The notes: a model not told the origin generated them from the letters alone. A DNA stretch of 64,000 nucleotides from Bradyrhizobium sp. URHD0069 (GCF_000701345.1 NZ_KL370776.1:129321-193320), one strand, 5' to 3'. Counted from the first letter of the stretch, positions 18,627 through 28,958 are shown. Program-made: numbers and translations.

Positions 18627-18956
18627 TTACAGCTGTGTTTTGTAGCGCGCCTCGACCACGGCTTGGGTTTCCGGCTCGCCGAGCTTTGTCTGGTCGTGAA
18701 TCATCTGGCTGATGCTCGGAAGTACCGCGCGATCGACACGCACATCCGGTGACCACAGACGCGAGCGCATCAGCGCCTTGCCGCAATGGAAGTAAGCTTT
18801 GTGCACAGCGATGCTCAGCACCGCGCGCGGCGGCCTGCCGAATTCCTCCGTTGACGCCAGCAATTCCGGATCCGCCGACAGTTTGCCTTTGCCGCCGACA
18901 CGCAACGTCTCGTCGATACCCGGCACGAAGAAGATCAGCTGCACGAGGTGAATATT
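18627..18956 (-). pseudogene. C-terminal fragment of a pyridoxamine 5'-phosphate oxidase-family (FMN-binding) protein
   Basis: About 109 codons resemble the C-terminal half of the PPOX-related flavin-binding family: LIFFVPGIDETLRVGGKGKL, then SADPELLA, FHCGKALMRSRLW and DQTKLGEPETQ. The N-terminal half with the FMN-phosphate-binding strand is missing. Its place is taken by the complete DUF2188 gene (18955-19200), whose stop falls at the junction. A long open frame continues upstream to 19802, but that part is only antisense shadow. It could be translated by coupling, but is most simply a truncated remnant. Confidence 0.6.
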
Positions 18957-19200
18957 ACGGCGTGTCCTCGACGTCGGTCTCGGGACGGTCACCGCCGGCG
19001 GCAGTCTCGGTGTGCCATTTGCCGTCGGCCGTCTCATATTCGATCGCCTCGGTGCGGCCGGGGACACGCTGCTCGGCGGCGACGCGCTTGGCGGCGGCCA
19101 GCGCTGCGGCGTGGGTCGCGAAAGCTTCCGAAAACACGCCATCGACGGTGTAGGCCCAGCCGTCGTCATGCTGAACGATTTTGTAGGTGACGTGGGACAT
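18955..19200 (-). CDS. DUF2188 domain protein
   Basis: An 81-residue DUF2188 protein. Visible features are the N-terminal VTYKIVQHDDGWAYTVDG strand pattern and the following FATHAAALAAAKRVAAEQ helix, as expected for this small alpha/beta domain. The tail is acidic (PETDVEDTP). Function is not established. It sits directly before a truncated PPOX-family remnant. Confidence 0.7.
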   Translation of the reverse strand: MSHVTYKIVQHDDGWAYTVDGVFSEAFATHAAALAAAKRVAAEQRVPGRTEAIEYETADGKWHTETAAGGDRPETDVEDTP

Positions 19201-19362
19201 GGCGTACTCGCTGGCTTTCCGGAACCTGGCCGCAACGGGCTGACCGGCGCGCCTATTCTATGCCAAAATGCGTCGCGATGTAGGCCTCGCTTTCGATGGA
19301 TCGTCCTTGGTCTGGAACATGGTGGAAATCCCGGCATCCGGTGGAAAACAGGAGAAGGAAAA

Positions 19363-19629
19363 ATGTGCCGCAACATCAAGACGCTGTTTAATTTCGAACC
19401 GCCGGCCTCCGAGGACGAAATCCACGCCTCCGCGCTGCAATTCGTGAGAAAGCTATCCGGCTTCAACAAGCCGTCGCAGGCCAACGCCGAGGCGTTCGAC
19501 CGCGCGGTCGCGGAAGTCTCGGCGGCAGCCCGCCGGCTGCTGACCTCGCTGCATACCCATGCACCGGCGCGCGACCGCGAAACTGAAGCCGAGAAGGCCA
19601 AAGAGAGGTCGAAGCTCAGGTTCGGGTGA
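19363..19629 (+). CDS. DUF2277 family protein
   Basis: An 88-residue protein starting MCRNIKTLFNFEPPAS, the hallmark of DUF2277 (MCRNI-LxNFEPP-T-EI), followed by a helical segment (EIHASALQFVRKLSGFNKPS) and a charged tail. Function unknown. AGGAGAAGGA directly precedes ATG 19363. No operon partner is evident; the next gene is on the other strand with 15 bp between stops. Confidence 0.85.
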   Translation: MCRNIKTLFNFEPPASEDEIHASALQFVRKLSGFNKPSQANAEAFDRAVAEVSAAARRLLTSLHTHAPARDRETEAEKAKERSKLRFG

Positions 19630-19644
19630 GCGGCTGGCGCCAGC

Positions 19645-19896
19645 CTATTCACCATGCGCGGGCACGTCGATTCCGTCCGCCGAATATTGCCGGATTTTGT
19701 TGCGCAGCGTGCGCACGGATACCCCGAGCACGCGCGCGGCGCGGGTCCGGTTTCCGTTGCAACGCGCAAGCGTTTGCAGCACCAGTTCCCGCTCGATCTC
19801 ACCGACCGTGGCTCCGATCAGATACGGCACGACTTCATTCGGGGTCAGCGAAGGCGCCGGCAATTCCGGCGCGGCGATAGCAAACTCATGGGTCAT
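19645..19896 (-). CDS. short Fis-type helix-turn-helix protein
   Basis: An 83-residue protein that is almost only a Fis/NtrC C-terminal DNA-binding domain. IERELVLQTLARCNGNRTRA begins the domain and RVLGVSVRTLRNKIRQY is the helix-turn-helix. There is no AAA+ or receiver domain. It resembles the tail of NtrC/FlbD-type activators standing alone. It probably binds DNA as a dimer; targets unknown. Confidence 0.8.
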   Translation of the reverse strand: MTHEFAIAAPELPAPSLTPNEVVPYLIGATVGEIERELVLQTLARCNGNRTRAARVLGVSVRTLRNKIRQYSADGIDVPAHGE

Positions 19897-20110
19897 TTAC
19901 ACCTCCCGATCAACGCCCGCTCGAATCGTGGAGCGGAAACATCGAGAACGAACACCCCCAGCGGGCGGGACCCTGGGCGGAGTCGGTTAACAAATCCTTA
20001 ACGGATAACAAATTCTTAACGCGGCGAACGTGCACGCGTGAGGGTCATGGCCTGTGCGCAGGCGCTGCTCCGAAGGCGACGGCGTTTTGCAGTGGTCGCT
20101 GAGCAGCGCC

Positions 20111-20881
20111 TTAGATCGTCCGATACCCGCCATCCGCCATCACGATCGATCCGGTGACGAAGCTGGAGAGATCGGAGGCCAAAAATATTGCGGGGCCGAC
20201 AATGTCCTCTGCCGTGCCGGCGCGGCCGAGCGGCGTGTGAGCGACAAAGGTCTTCGCCAGTTCCGGATTGTTGGCACGCGCCGCCGCATTCAGCGGCGTT
20301 TCGATAAAGCCCGGGCCGATGGCGTTGACGCGCACGCCGTCCTTGCCGAGTTCGGCCGCAAGCGCGCGCGTAAAGCCGAGCACGCCGTGTTTTGCGGCGG
20401 TGTAAGCCGGCGAACTCGGCGTGCGCACATGCACGAACGACTGGATCGATCCAATATTGACAATGCGCCCCCTGGCGGCGCGCAGCGTCGCGAGAAACGC
20501 ATGCGTCACGTTGAAGACGCCGGTGAGGTTGATCGCGATGACGTCTTCCCAATCCTTGATCACGGCTTCCGCTGCGCCGGTCATCCCGTTGCGGCGAGCG
20601 ATGCCGGCATTGTTGACCAGGATCGACACCGGCCCGACCTTGTCGGCAACTTGCTTGGCGACGGCGACGCAGTCCTCGCGCCTGGTCACATCGAGCGCGA
20701 AGCTTTCCGCCTTGCCGCCTGCATCGCCAATCTCCCGCGCCGCCTCGGCGGCGGCCTTCTCGTTGATGTCGAGCAGCACAAGGCGCGCGCCCTCGCGGGC
20801 ATAGCCGAGCGCAATCGCGCGGCCGATGCCCGAGCCTGAACCGGTGACAACCGCGATGTGGGATTCGAGAAGCCTGGGCAT
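20111..20881 (-). CDS. SDR family NAD(P)-dependent oxidoreductase
   Basis: A 256-residue classical short-chain dehydrogenase/reductase. The cofactor motif TGSGSGIG is at residues 13-20, NNAG near 90, and the active-site YTAAKHG near 156, with Ser upstream in NIGSIQSF. The segment GPGFIETPLN near 185 is also typical. An acidic residue after strand 2 (LLDINEK) suggests NAD rather than NADP preference. It resembles FabG-type or sugar dehydrogenases; substrate unknown. The RidA gene lies 69 bp upstream in the same direction, so they may form an operon. Confidence 0.87.
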   Translation of the reverse strand: MPRLLESHIAVVTGSGSGIGRAIALGYAREGARLVLLDINEKAAAEAAREIGDAGGKAESFALDVTRREDCVAVAKQVADKVGPVSILVNNAGIARRNGMTGAAEAVIKDWEDVIAINLTGVFNVTHAFLATLRAARGRIVNIGSIQSFVHVRTPSSPAYTAAKHGVLGFTRALAAELGKDGVRVNAIGPGFIETPLNAAARANNPELAKTFVAHTPLGRAGTAEDIVGPAIFLASDLSSFVTGSIVMADGGYRTI

Positions 20882-20950
20882 GATGTTTCCTCTGCTTTTA
20901 TTTTCGTAGGGCGGATTGCGGTTCGCTGATCCGCCCTGCGCGCCAGCAAA

Positions 20951-21340
20951 TCAGCGCCCTTCAAGAGACGCGACGCATTCGATCTCGATCAGCATCGCGG
21001 GGTTGGGAAGCGCATGGACGACGCAGGTCGTGCGGGCGGGGTAAGGCGGCGGCCCGAAGGCGGAAGCATACAACGCGTTCATCGGCGCGACGTCGGATGC
21101 GCGCGTCAGCAGCACGTTGACCTTGACCAGATCGCGAAAGCTCGCGCCCGCTTCATCGAGAACGCGCTTGATGTTGCGAACGACAAACCCGAATTGCGCC
21201 TCGAAGCCGTCCGGAATGGTGCCGTCGGCGTCAAAGCCGGGAATGCCCGAGACGAACAGCAAATTTCCGGTCCGCGTCGCGAACGAGAGCGGCGGCGTCG
21301 TCATTCCGGCCGGCGCGGCGAAGTGCTTGATGGGGGCCAT
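20951..21340 (-). CDS. RidA family (YjgF/YER057c) protein
   Basis: A 129-residue RidA-family protein. Motifs include LLFVSGIPGFDADG, a central VKVNVLLTRASD and the C-terminal PARTTCVVHALPNPAMLIEIE, where the Arg used by true RidA proteins to hydrolyse reactive enamine/imine intermediates is present near residue 107. It is likely a cytosolic trimer. It precedes an SDR gene, so it may belong to a small catabolic unit rather than be the housekeeping RidA. Confidence 0.85.
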   Translation of the reverse strand: MAPIKHFAAPAGMTTPPLSFATRTGNLLFVSGIPGFDADGTIPDGFEAQFGFVVRNIKRVLDEAGASFRDLVKVNVLLTRASDVAPMNALYASAFGPPPYPARTTCVVHALPNPAMLIEIECVASLEGR

Positions 21341-21681
21341 GGGTCACCTCTTGTGTGATACGGGAGTGTAGCGCAGAGGCGCGTTGCCCGTGAAGATGGC
21401 TTGGAGGGGAATTAGCCGACCGGTCCGCCGTGGCTCCATGAGCGGAGGCGGAAGCCGCAACCCGCCGCCGCAGCGAATAACGGCAATCAGCGACGGCGGA
21501 TGACGGACCTCCAACGCATTCCGACGCCATGCGAGGCGAAAGTTCGGGCGATCAGCGTGGAGTGCGAATACATTTTGCCTGTCCGAACCATAGGCTACAC
21601 TCGGTAAAGCGCGATTCGATCTGCTTCGCGACGCCTGCTCACACGATCCCGCCGCTCACAACACCCCAGGAAACCGTACCA

Positions 21682-22122
21682 ATGAAAATGTCATCCGCCA
21701 TTCGCGTTGCGCTGGTCGCGCTGACGGCTTTCGCCGGCGCCTCGCTGTCCTCCGCCGCCCGTGCCGACAGCGGCACCGTGTCGCTCACGATTTACAAGGC
21801 GGGATGGGTGATCGGCGGCTCCGGCGGAGGTGGCGTCTTGAATTTTCGCGGGCGCAGCTACGCGCTGTCCGCCGGCGGACTGGACTACGGCCTGGTGTTC
21901 GGCGGATCGAAGACGGTGCTGCGCGGCCGGGTCAGCAACATCAACCGGCCGTCGGATGTGGCCGGTGTCTATGGCGCGGCGGGCGCCGGGCTTGCGGTCG
22001 GCGGCGGCGCGCGCGCCATCGTGCTGACCAACCAGAAGGGCGCGGTGCTGGAACTGTCCGGCCGGCAGGTCGGGCTGATGGCCAATCTGGACCTGAGCGG
22101 ACTGGCGATTACGTTGAAGTAG
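21682..22122 (+). CDS. secreted glycine-rich protein (DUF992/EipA-like appearance)
   Basis: A 146-residue protein with a clear signal peptide (cleavage after AARA, near residue 28). The mature part is Gly-rich with alternating hydrophobic strands (VSLTIYKAGWVIGGSGGGGV, GLVFGGSKTVLRGRVSN, GLAVGGGARAIVLTNQKG), suggesting a small beta-barrel or sandwich in the periplasm. The overall look recalls DUF992/DUF1134-type envelope proteins, but I cannot assign the family firmly. AGGAAAC lies upstream of ATG 21682. Confidence 0.6.
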   Translation: MKMSSAIRVALVALTAFAGASLSSAARADSGTVSLTIYKAGWVIGGSGGGGVLNFRGRSYALSAGGLDYGLVFGGSKTVLRGRVSNINRPSDVAGVYGAAGAGLAVGGGARAIVLTNQKGAVLELSGRQVGLMANLDLSGLAITLK

Positions 22123-22143
22123 GGCGCGGGGTACGTCGCTGCC

Positions 22144-22275
22144 GTCGTCCCTGCGAACGCAGGGACCTATACGCCGTGCCGTCGATATCGCGGATGGTGT
22201 TGAAGGCTTGTTGAACCGGCGCATCGTCACCATAGGTGACCGGGATTATGGGTCCCTGCGTTCGCAGGGACGACG
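22144..22275. repeat. inverted repeat with 24-bp arms (GTCCCTGCG family)
   Basis: Arms CGTCGTCCCTGCGAACGCAG-GGACC and its complement GGTCCCTGCGTTCGCAGGGA-CGACG flank an 80-bp spacer; each arm is itself a hairpin (CCCTGCGAACGCAGGG). A third half-copy lies at 22416-22441 (GGTCCCTGCATCGCAGGGAC). This looks like a small non-autonomous mobile palindrome. No function seen. Confidence 0.8.
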
Positions 22276-22301
22276 TAGGGTGAGTTTCAGCCAGCCTGTA
22301 G

Positions 22302-22388
22302 CCCGCATGAGCGAAGCGATATGCAGGAGCAATAGGGTACAGAGTCCGTGGTCAGCCCCGGATATCGCTTCGCGCATCCGGGCTACGC
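22302..22388. repeat. inverted repeat (TAGCCCGCATGAGCGAAGCGATAT family)
   Basis: Arms TAGCCCGCATGAGCGAAGCG-ATATGC and GGATATCGCTTCGCGCATCC-GGGCTA face each other across about 35 bp. It is a second palindromic element type within the same gene-free stretch. Confidence 0.75.
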
Positions 22389-22479
22389 TTGCTACTTCGA
22401 GGGCACAACGCGGTATGGGTCCCTGCATCGCAGGGACGACTTGGAGTGAGCTTTCAGATTCAGTTGTCAAACAGCGTCA

Positions 22480-22990
22480 GGACGTGCGTCGGCATTCCCG
22501 CGGCGCGATGCGCCCGAGCTGTGCGTCGGTTGCCACCCTCTGAAGAACGAGAGGGCGCAGGGAAAGCCGGGTGCGCGCTGCACCCGCGGTCTCGTGTGCA
22601 AAGATGCACAACAGAAAAACGCACACGAGCATACAGGTTCAGCGGAGGCATCCGGCTTTCCCTGCGCAGTGGTTTACGGCTTACTTCGTGCTCTCCCCGG
22701 TGAGCCGGGCTCTATTGCCACCGTCATCCCTGAGAAACTTGTTTCTCAAGAACTTGGCGCCAGCGTCGGGCGCCAGGACCACACGACTTCGCCGTCCGCG
22801 ACAGCAGCGTTCGTCGCTCGCCGCCATCTCGTCCACCGCATCTCACCGCGCGTTCGTGACGATCGCGACCCGCCCCTCTCATCGGGTGAGACACGCGGAG
22901 CTAAAGCATTGATTTGCCCGACGGGTTAAGCGGAATATTTTTGCACGCAGGGCTGGACAGGTTTTTGGTGATTTGCCCGTCGGGTTGTTT
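22480..22990. repeat. roughly 500-bp gene-free element with internal hairpins
   Basis: No credible gene. It contains a perfect 16-bp inverted repeat GCGCAGGGAAAGCCGG (22555-22570) / CCGGCTTTCCCTGCGC (22652-22667) and, at its right end, two direct copies of GATTTGCCCG(A/T)CGGGTT (22912-22928 and 22970-22987). From memory, very similar strings occur between genes in many Bradyrhizobium genomes, so I believe this is a large dispersed repeat; that needs a nucleotide search. It lies between the 21682 gene and the AraC regulator. Confidence 0.55.
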
Positions 22991-23005
22991 TGTCGCGGCT
23001 GGGCC

Positions 23006-23950
23006 TCACGATGGCGCTTGATCGATGTTGCGGGCTTCGCCTGGCGTGATCCCGAAGCGTCGGACGAACGCCCGCGCGAAGGCGCTCTCCGACCTGTAGC
23101 CGACCTCGGAAGCCACTTGAGCCAGCTTGGCACCGGTTCGGGCGAGCTTTCGGCGCGCCAGTGACAGCCGGAGCTCGGCCAGGAACGCCAGCGGGGCCAT
23201 GCCCACTGCCTGGCGAAAGGCACGAACCAGCGTCGCCCGGGAGACGTGGGCCTCATTCGCCAACTCATCGAGCGTCCAGTCGCGTGCCGGGTCGCGGAGC
23301 ATTGCCTGCACCGGTCGTGCGGTGGGCCGCGATGCAAGAAGCCTCATGAGACCATCCGCGGCTGCCGCCTCCTCGAAGTGAAGCCGCAGCATCATCACCA
23401 ACAAGGCTCTCGCCAGGTCGGCGGCGATGGCGGCGGCACCTTGCCGATCGCCATCCAGCTCGTCGCGGATCGCCAGCACCAGAGAACGCATCTGCTGCAG
23501 CACACCTTTACCGCCAAGCTTGAGGACGATGGTGTCCGGGAGCGCCGCAATCACCAGATTGTCCGGCGCTGCCTCGAACCGGAGGCGGCCGCAGATCAGC
23601 TCGGTCGCGGGCTGGTCCGTGTTGGCCTTGATCCGAATGGCATTGTTGTACGCGACGGTGACGGGCGGGCCATACGATCCGCCTCGTGCATCCCTGGACC
23701 GCAGGATGTGGGCGTCGCCATGGGGAAGCAGCAGAAGATCCCCCGCGTCGAGGCGCAGCCGCGGTCCATCGCGCCGCTCCAGGAGACAGCTTCCCTTGGT
23801 GACAATGTGGAAGTAGGCCCAGCCGGGTGGCTCGGCCTCGTGGGACGTGGCCCAGTGCGAGGAAAAGCGGCAGAAGTCCTCGAGTTCGGGTCGCACCCGC
23901 AGCAGGGCTGCGACACCGCTGAGGGCATCATGCGAGGCTGGTTCAGTCAT
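23006..23950 (-). CDS. AraC-family regulator with N-terminal cupin (RclR-like)
   Basis: A 314-residue AraC-type activator. Residues 20-190 form a cupin_6-type sensor (WAYFHIVTKGSCLLE, LDAGDLLLLPHGDAHIL). The C-terminal pair of helix-turn-helices lies at about 215-300 (HVSRATLVRAFRQAVGMAPL, QVASEVGYRSESAFARAFVR). This architecture is that of RclR, whose cysteines sense reactive chlorine. Here cysteines lie at about 27, 55 and 120 in the sensor half. It is transcribed divergently from the AhpD-like/DUF417 pair, which it probably controls (inference). Confidence 0.87.
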   Translation of the reverse strand: MTEPASHDALSGVAALLRVRPELEDFCRFSSHWATSHEAEPPGWAYFHIVTKGSCLLERRDGPRLRLDAGDLLLLPHGDAHILRSRDARGGSYGPPVTVAYNNAIRIKANTDQPATELICGRLRFEAAPDNLVIAALPDTIVLKLGGKGVLQQMRSLVLAIRDELDGDRQGAAAIAADLARALLVMMLRLHFEEAAAADGLMRLLASRPTARPVQAMLRDPARDWTLDELANEAHVSRATLVRAFRQAVGMAPLAFLAELRLSLARRKLARTGAKLAQVASEVGYRSESAFARAFVRRFGITPGEARNIDQAPS

Positions 23951-24064
23951 GGCCCGGCAGTCCTCCCGCTGGTGATCCGGACGGCCAGTGCTTTGCGCCG
24001 CGAGAGCATGTCAGCTCGACCGTCCCAGAGCCATCTTCAGTCCATCATCATCAAGGAGGTTTTC

Positions 24065-24442
24065 ATGAGAATGCTCGACTGGAATGCCTATCGCCAACAG
24101 CTTGTCGCCACCGTCGGAGACCTTGGCAAGCTCTCCCCTGACACGGTGAAGGGGTATATCACGCACGGTGGCGCCGCGCAGAAGACCGGCCATCTAAATC
24201 CCAAGACCCATGAGCTCATCGCCTTGGCGGCTGCCGTCAGCCTGCGCTGCGATGGCTGCATCACCGTCCATACCGAAGCGGCCCGCAAAACAGGCGCCAC
24301 GAAAGAAGAGATTGCAGAAGCCCTGGCCGTAGCAGTCAGCGTCAACGCCGGCGCGGCCCTCGTGTATTCCACGCGCACTCTCGACGCGTTTGACGCGGCG
24401 TCAAAACGCTTAGAGCACCGTCCCGAGGAGACCCTCCAATGA
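24065..24442 (+). CDS. carboxymuconolactone decarboxylase/AhpD-family protein
   Basis: A 125-residue single-domain CMD/AhpD-type protein. LRCDGCITVHTEAARKTGAT carries the CxxC pair and the nearby His used by AhpD-like peroxidase/disulfide reductases. The following EEIAEALAVAVSVNAGAAL is the usual helix. A strong ribosome site AAGGAGGT (24053-24060) supports ATG 24065. Its stop overlaps the next gene by 4 bp (ATGA), so the two are co-translated. In this context a role in oxidant defence is likely (inference). Confidence 0.88.
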   Translation: MRMLDWNAYRQQLVATVGDLGKLSPDTVKGYITHGGAAQKTGHLNPKTHELIALAAAVSLRCDGCITVHTEAARKTGATKEEIAEALAVAVSVNAGAALVYSTRTLDAFDAASKRLEHRPEETLQ

Positions 24443-25140
24443 CCGCAAATATCCTTCGCATACTCGGTATGATCGCCAATCCGGTTTCCCAGCGGGTCGG
24501 CGTTGCTGCCCTCCGAATTTCCATCGCGATTGTTTTCTTGTGGATCGGTGCGCTGAAGTTCGTGCCTTATGAAGCCGACAGCATAACGCCGTTCGTGGCC
24601 AACAGTCCCGTGATGTCCTTCTTCTACAAGCATCCAGAGGGCTACAAGGCCCACCTTACCCGTGAAGGCGAGCTTAAGCCTGCTGACCGTGCCTGGGAGA
24701 CTGCAAACAACACCTACGCGTTCTCATACGGACTCGGGACTGTTGAGTTGATCATCGGATCCCTGGTGTTGGCTGGCCTTGTGTCGGTGCGCTTGGGACC
24801 TGCTGGAGCAGTCTTGGCGTTCCTCACACCATTCGTCACCCTCTCCTTCCTCGTGACGACGCCGGAAGCTTGGGTGTCGGCTCTCGGCGACGCACAACAC
24901 GGCTTCCCCTATCTCTCCGGTGCTGGCCGCCTTGTGCTCAAGGACACTGTCATTCTGGCCGGCGGATGGCTTCTTGTCGTAGACGGTGCGCGCGCAATAC
25001 TGGCGCAAATGGCACGCCATCCCGAGGCGGAAAGAGCAGACCGGAACCACTTCGTCCCAGTTGCTGACACAGTCGCTCGGCTGTCCGAGCGTCGAACGTC
25101 TCGTCCCGAGACACCAGAGAGAGCGCTAAGCCGCCATTGA
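24439..25140 (+). CDS. DUF417 family membrane protein (RclC/YkgB-like)
   Basis: A 233-residue inner-membrane protein of the DUF417 family, to which E. coli RclC (YkgB) belongs. Hydrophobic helices are visible near residues 25-45 (RISIAIVFLWIGALKFVPYE), 97-115 (GTVELIIGSLVLAGLVSV), 120-140 and 170-190. The family patterns W-G-xKF-YEA and SP(V)MS-FF are present (IGALKFVPYEAD, NSPVMSFFYK). It overlaps the preceding AhpD-like gene by 4 bp. The last 40 residues are hydrophilic. RclC contributes to reactive chlorine resistance in E. coli by an unclear mechanism. Confidence 0.85.
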   Translation: MTANILRILGMIANPVSQRVGVAALRISIAIVFLWIGALKFVPYEADSITPFVANSPVMSFFYKHPEGYKAHLTREGELKPADRAWETANNTYAFSYGLGTVELIIGSLVLAGLVSVRLGPAGAVLAFLTPFVTLSFLVTTPEAWVSALGDAQHGFPYLSGAGRLVLKDTVILAGGWLLVVDGARAILAQMARHPEAERADRNHFVPVADTVARLSERRTSRPETPERALSRH

Positions 25141-25287
25141 ACACCACGGGAGCATCGCAAAACGATGCGTCTCGAAGGATGGGCGGCCACATGGTCGAGA
25201 CGCGCAGCCACTCCAAGAACCGCAAGCGTAGATCGGGTTACGCAAAGGTAAACGTCATCACCAACTAGGTTGGCGGATTACGCGGCG

Positions 25288-25812
25288 CTAACTCTGCGCA
25301 TGAATCGAATCCGCCAACTCCCGCCATGGCTGCACCGACCAGTGGCCCGAGGCGGCACCGGATGGCGAGGCTAGCACGAAGATCGCTGGGAAATCATCCA
25401 GAGGCGGCTGCCGGCCCATCACAACCGCCTTAGTCGGCCGGCCATAGAACAGGCTCGCGGCTTTCTTGCTGGTGAAGGCGATGGTCTGCGGGCGATAGCG
25501 CCGCATCTTGTCCCGGAAGCCTGCAATATCGACCGGGAAGGCAAGGGCCTGATGGTCCATGCCGGCGCCGAGCTTGCAAAGATCGGTGAAGCCGATGCCG
25601 AGTTTCAACAGCGCGGAAAATTCATGCGGCTCGTATCGGCGCGCCGTGATGCCGACCTCGTGGATCGTACGCCAGAAGCGATTGCCTGGACCCGCGTAGT
25701 AGTGGCCCAAGTCGGCAGAGCGCTGTCCGGCTGCGGTGCCGACGAAGACCAGTCGCAGCTGAGGCTGAAGCTGGTCAGGGAGTTTTTCCAATCGGCATGC
25801 TCCCTTTTTCAT
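25288..25812 (-). CDS. mug: mismatch-specific DNA glycosylase (Mug/TDG-like)
   Basis: A 174-residue uracil-DNA-glycosylase superfamily protein of the Mug/TDG branch, removing U or T opposite G to start base excision repair. Motif 1 reads VFVGTAAGQRSADLGHYYAG plus PGNRFW, and motif 2 LASPSGAASGHW matches the second active-site loop. The usual Asn of motif 1 (NPG) is replaced (GTAAG), as in several alphaproteobacterial members, so activity may differ. ATG 25812 (MKKGACRLEK) is chosen; the frame is open further upstream into a palindromic repeat. Confidence 0.82.
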   Translation of the reverse strand: MKKGACRLEKLPDQLQPQLRLVFVGTAAGQRSADLGHYYAGPGNRFWRTIHEVGITARRYEPHEFSALLKLGIGFTDLCKLGAGMDHQALAFPVDIAGFRDKMRRYRPQTIAFTSKKAASLFYGRPTKAVVMGRQPPLDDFPAIFVLASPSGAASGHWSVQPWRELADSIHAQS

Positions 25813-25821
25813 CAAATCTGT

Positions 25822-25901
25822 AGGATGGGTTGAGCGAAGCGAAACCCATCGCGACAATTGCGATATGCGATGGGTTTCGCAAAGGCTCAACCCATCCTAC
25901 C
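25822..25901. repeat. 80-bp perfect-armed palindrome (TAGGATGGGTTGAGC family)
   Basis: GTAGGATGGGTTGAGCGAAG-CGAAACCCATCGC faces GCGATGGGTTTCGCAAAGGC-TCAACCCATCCTAC across CGACAATTGCGATAT-type sequence. It lies just upstream of the mug start, so its hairpin could affect mug mRNA or block antisense readthrough. Similar WGGGTTGAGC-type palindromes are widespread in bacteria. Confidence 0.8.
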
Positions 25902-26067
25902 AGCTTAACCCCGACGAGCTCGTCAACACCAATCCGGACGTGGCCAGGGGCCGGGGGAATGCGAGCAATTTTTATGGGCGGGTGAATTGGGAAGTGGGCG
26001 CCGGGTGGGGTAGATTGGCCGAAAGCCAACCCGCCGTGGCTTCGTCGCTAGTAGGGATTAGTGTGAG

Positions 26068-26870
26068 ATGCGCGCCTTCATTCGTTCAGTTGATTTGAAG
26101 TTAGCGCGTGCAGACATGCAAGCAGGGCGCTCACTAATTCCATATCTGCTTGGGCTTCCAAGAACCCCATTGGTGGACGATGCTAGTTGCGAGAATCTAG
26201 GCTAGGTTACCGTCTCATACTCGAAGACTTCATGAACCCTCCAGCAATCGACGATTGGGGCCTTCTACTCGGAGAATGCATACACAACCTACGAAGCTCG
26301 CTTGACAATCTTGCCTTCGCTCTCGCGCGACTCCGTCGCGATCCACCAGAACAGCCGTCCAAAATTGCGTTCCCGATTTTTGGAGTACGAACGGAGTTCG
26401 AGCGACGCGGGCGCGCTAACATTGATCAGTTGCCAGAAAAAGCGGCGGCCCTGATTGAATTGATACAGCCCTTTCAACGTGACGGTTCCGCAGGAAAAGG
26501 CACGCCCGATCTTGACGCCCTCATTCATCTGCAGAGACTTAGTAACACCGACAAGCATCGGATCCCTCCCGTAGTTTTGATTGCACCAACAGACATCTCT
26601 CATTCGGTTCAAGTCGAATTTTACTCCGATGAGGACGCGGCGGCTAACGTGCCCCCCGATACAATAGTCTGGGCAGGGCCACTCGAGGCCGACGTCGTGC
26701 TTTTAGAGCACAAGACAAATCGCCCAATCGCTTCGGTCAGCGGGCGGTTTGACGGTCAAGCCATCTTGGCTGTTGAGACGCCGGAAGGATTTGAACGAGT
26801 GGAAACCTACGTTCAAGGGATCAAATCCTATACGGGATTGGTAGTCGATCAATTCCGTCAGTTTTTCTGA
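26068..26870 (+). pseudogene. unassigned cytoplasmic protein gene split by a 5-bp duplication
   Basis: Two frames join into one protein. From ATG 26068 the first frame reads MRAFIRSVDLKLARADMQAG... to ...DDASCENLG and stops at 26203. The second frame resumes GYRLILEDF... to 26870. At the joint the sequence is CTAGGCTAGG (26197-26206). Removing one CTAGG gives ...ENLGYRLILED... without a break, about 265 residues. The body carries IHNLRSSLDNLA and LSNTDKHRIPP, motifs of a widespread unnamed family of accessory-region proteins. The gene is AT-richer than its neighbours, suggesting transfer. A TTG at 26187 or ATG 26232 could still start a shortened product. Confidence 0.6.
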
Positions 26871-26941
26871 CTGTGAATGTGGCCGCATGAGGAAGTGTGG
26901 AGAAGAGGATCAGGCTAACAAACGGCGATTTGACCGCCAGA

Positions 26942-26968
26942 TCAAAAAGGCCGGGCTTTCGCCCGGCC
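26942..26968 (-). terminator. intrinsic terminator of the thiamine operon
   Basis: On the minus strand, GGCCGGGC-GAAA-GCCCGGCC followed by TTTTTGAT, 60 bp past the thiC stop. Confidence 0.85.
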
Positions 26969-27028
26969 ATTTGCATTTCCGATGCATGCCCGGGTCAAGC
27001 TCCGGGCATGACGATGAGAAGGTAGGGC

Positions 27029-28927
<1,899 letters not shown>

Positions 28928-28958
28928 GGTGTGGCTCCCTTCCGGAGATAAGTTTCTT

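Noticed and set aside
18957..19802. Upstream part of a 391-codon minus-strand frame
   Set aside because: Only the last 109 codons resemble a protein family; the upstream part overlaps real genes in other frames and is Ser/Pro/Arg-rich noise.
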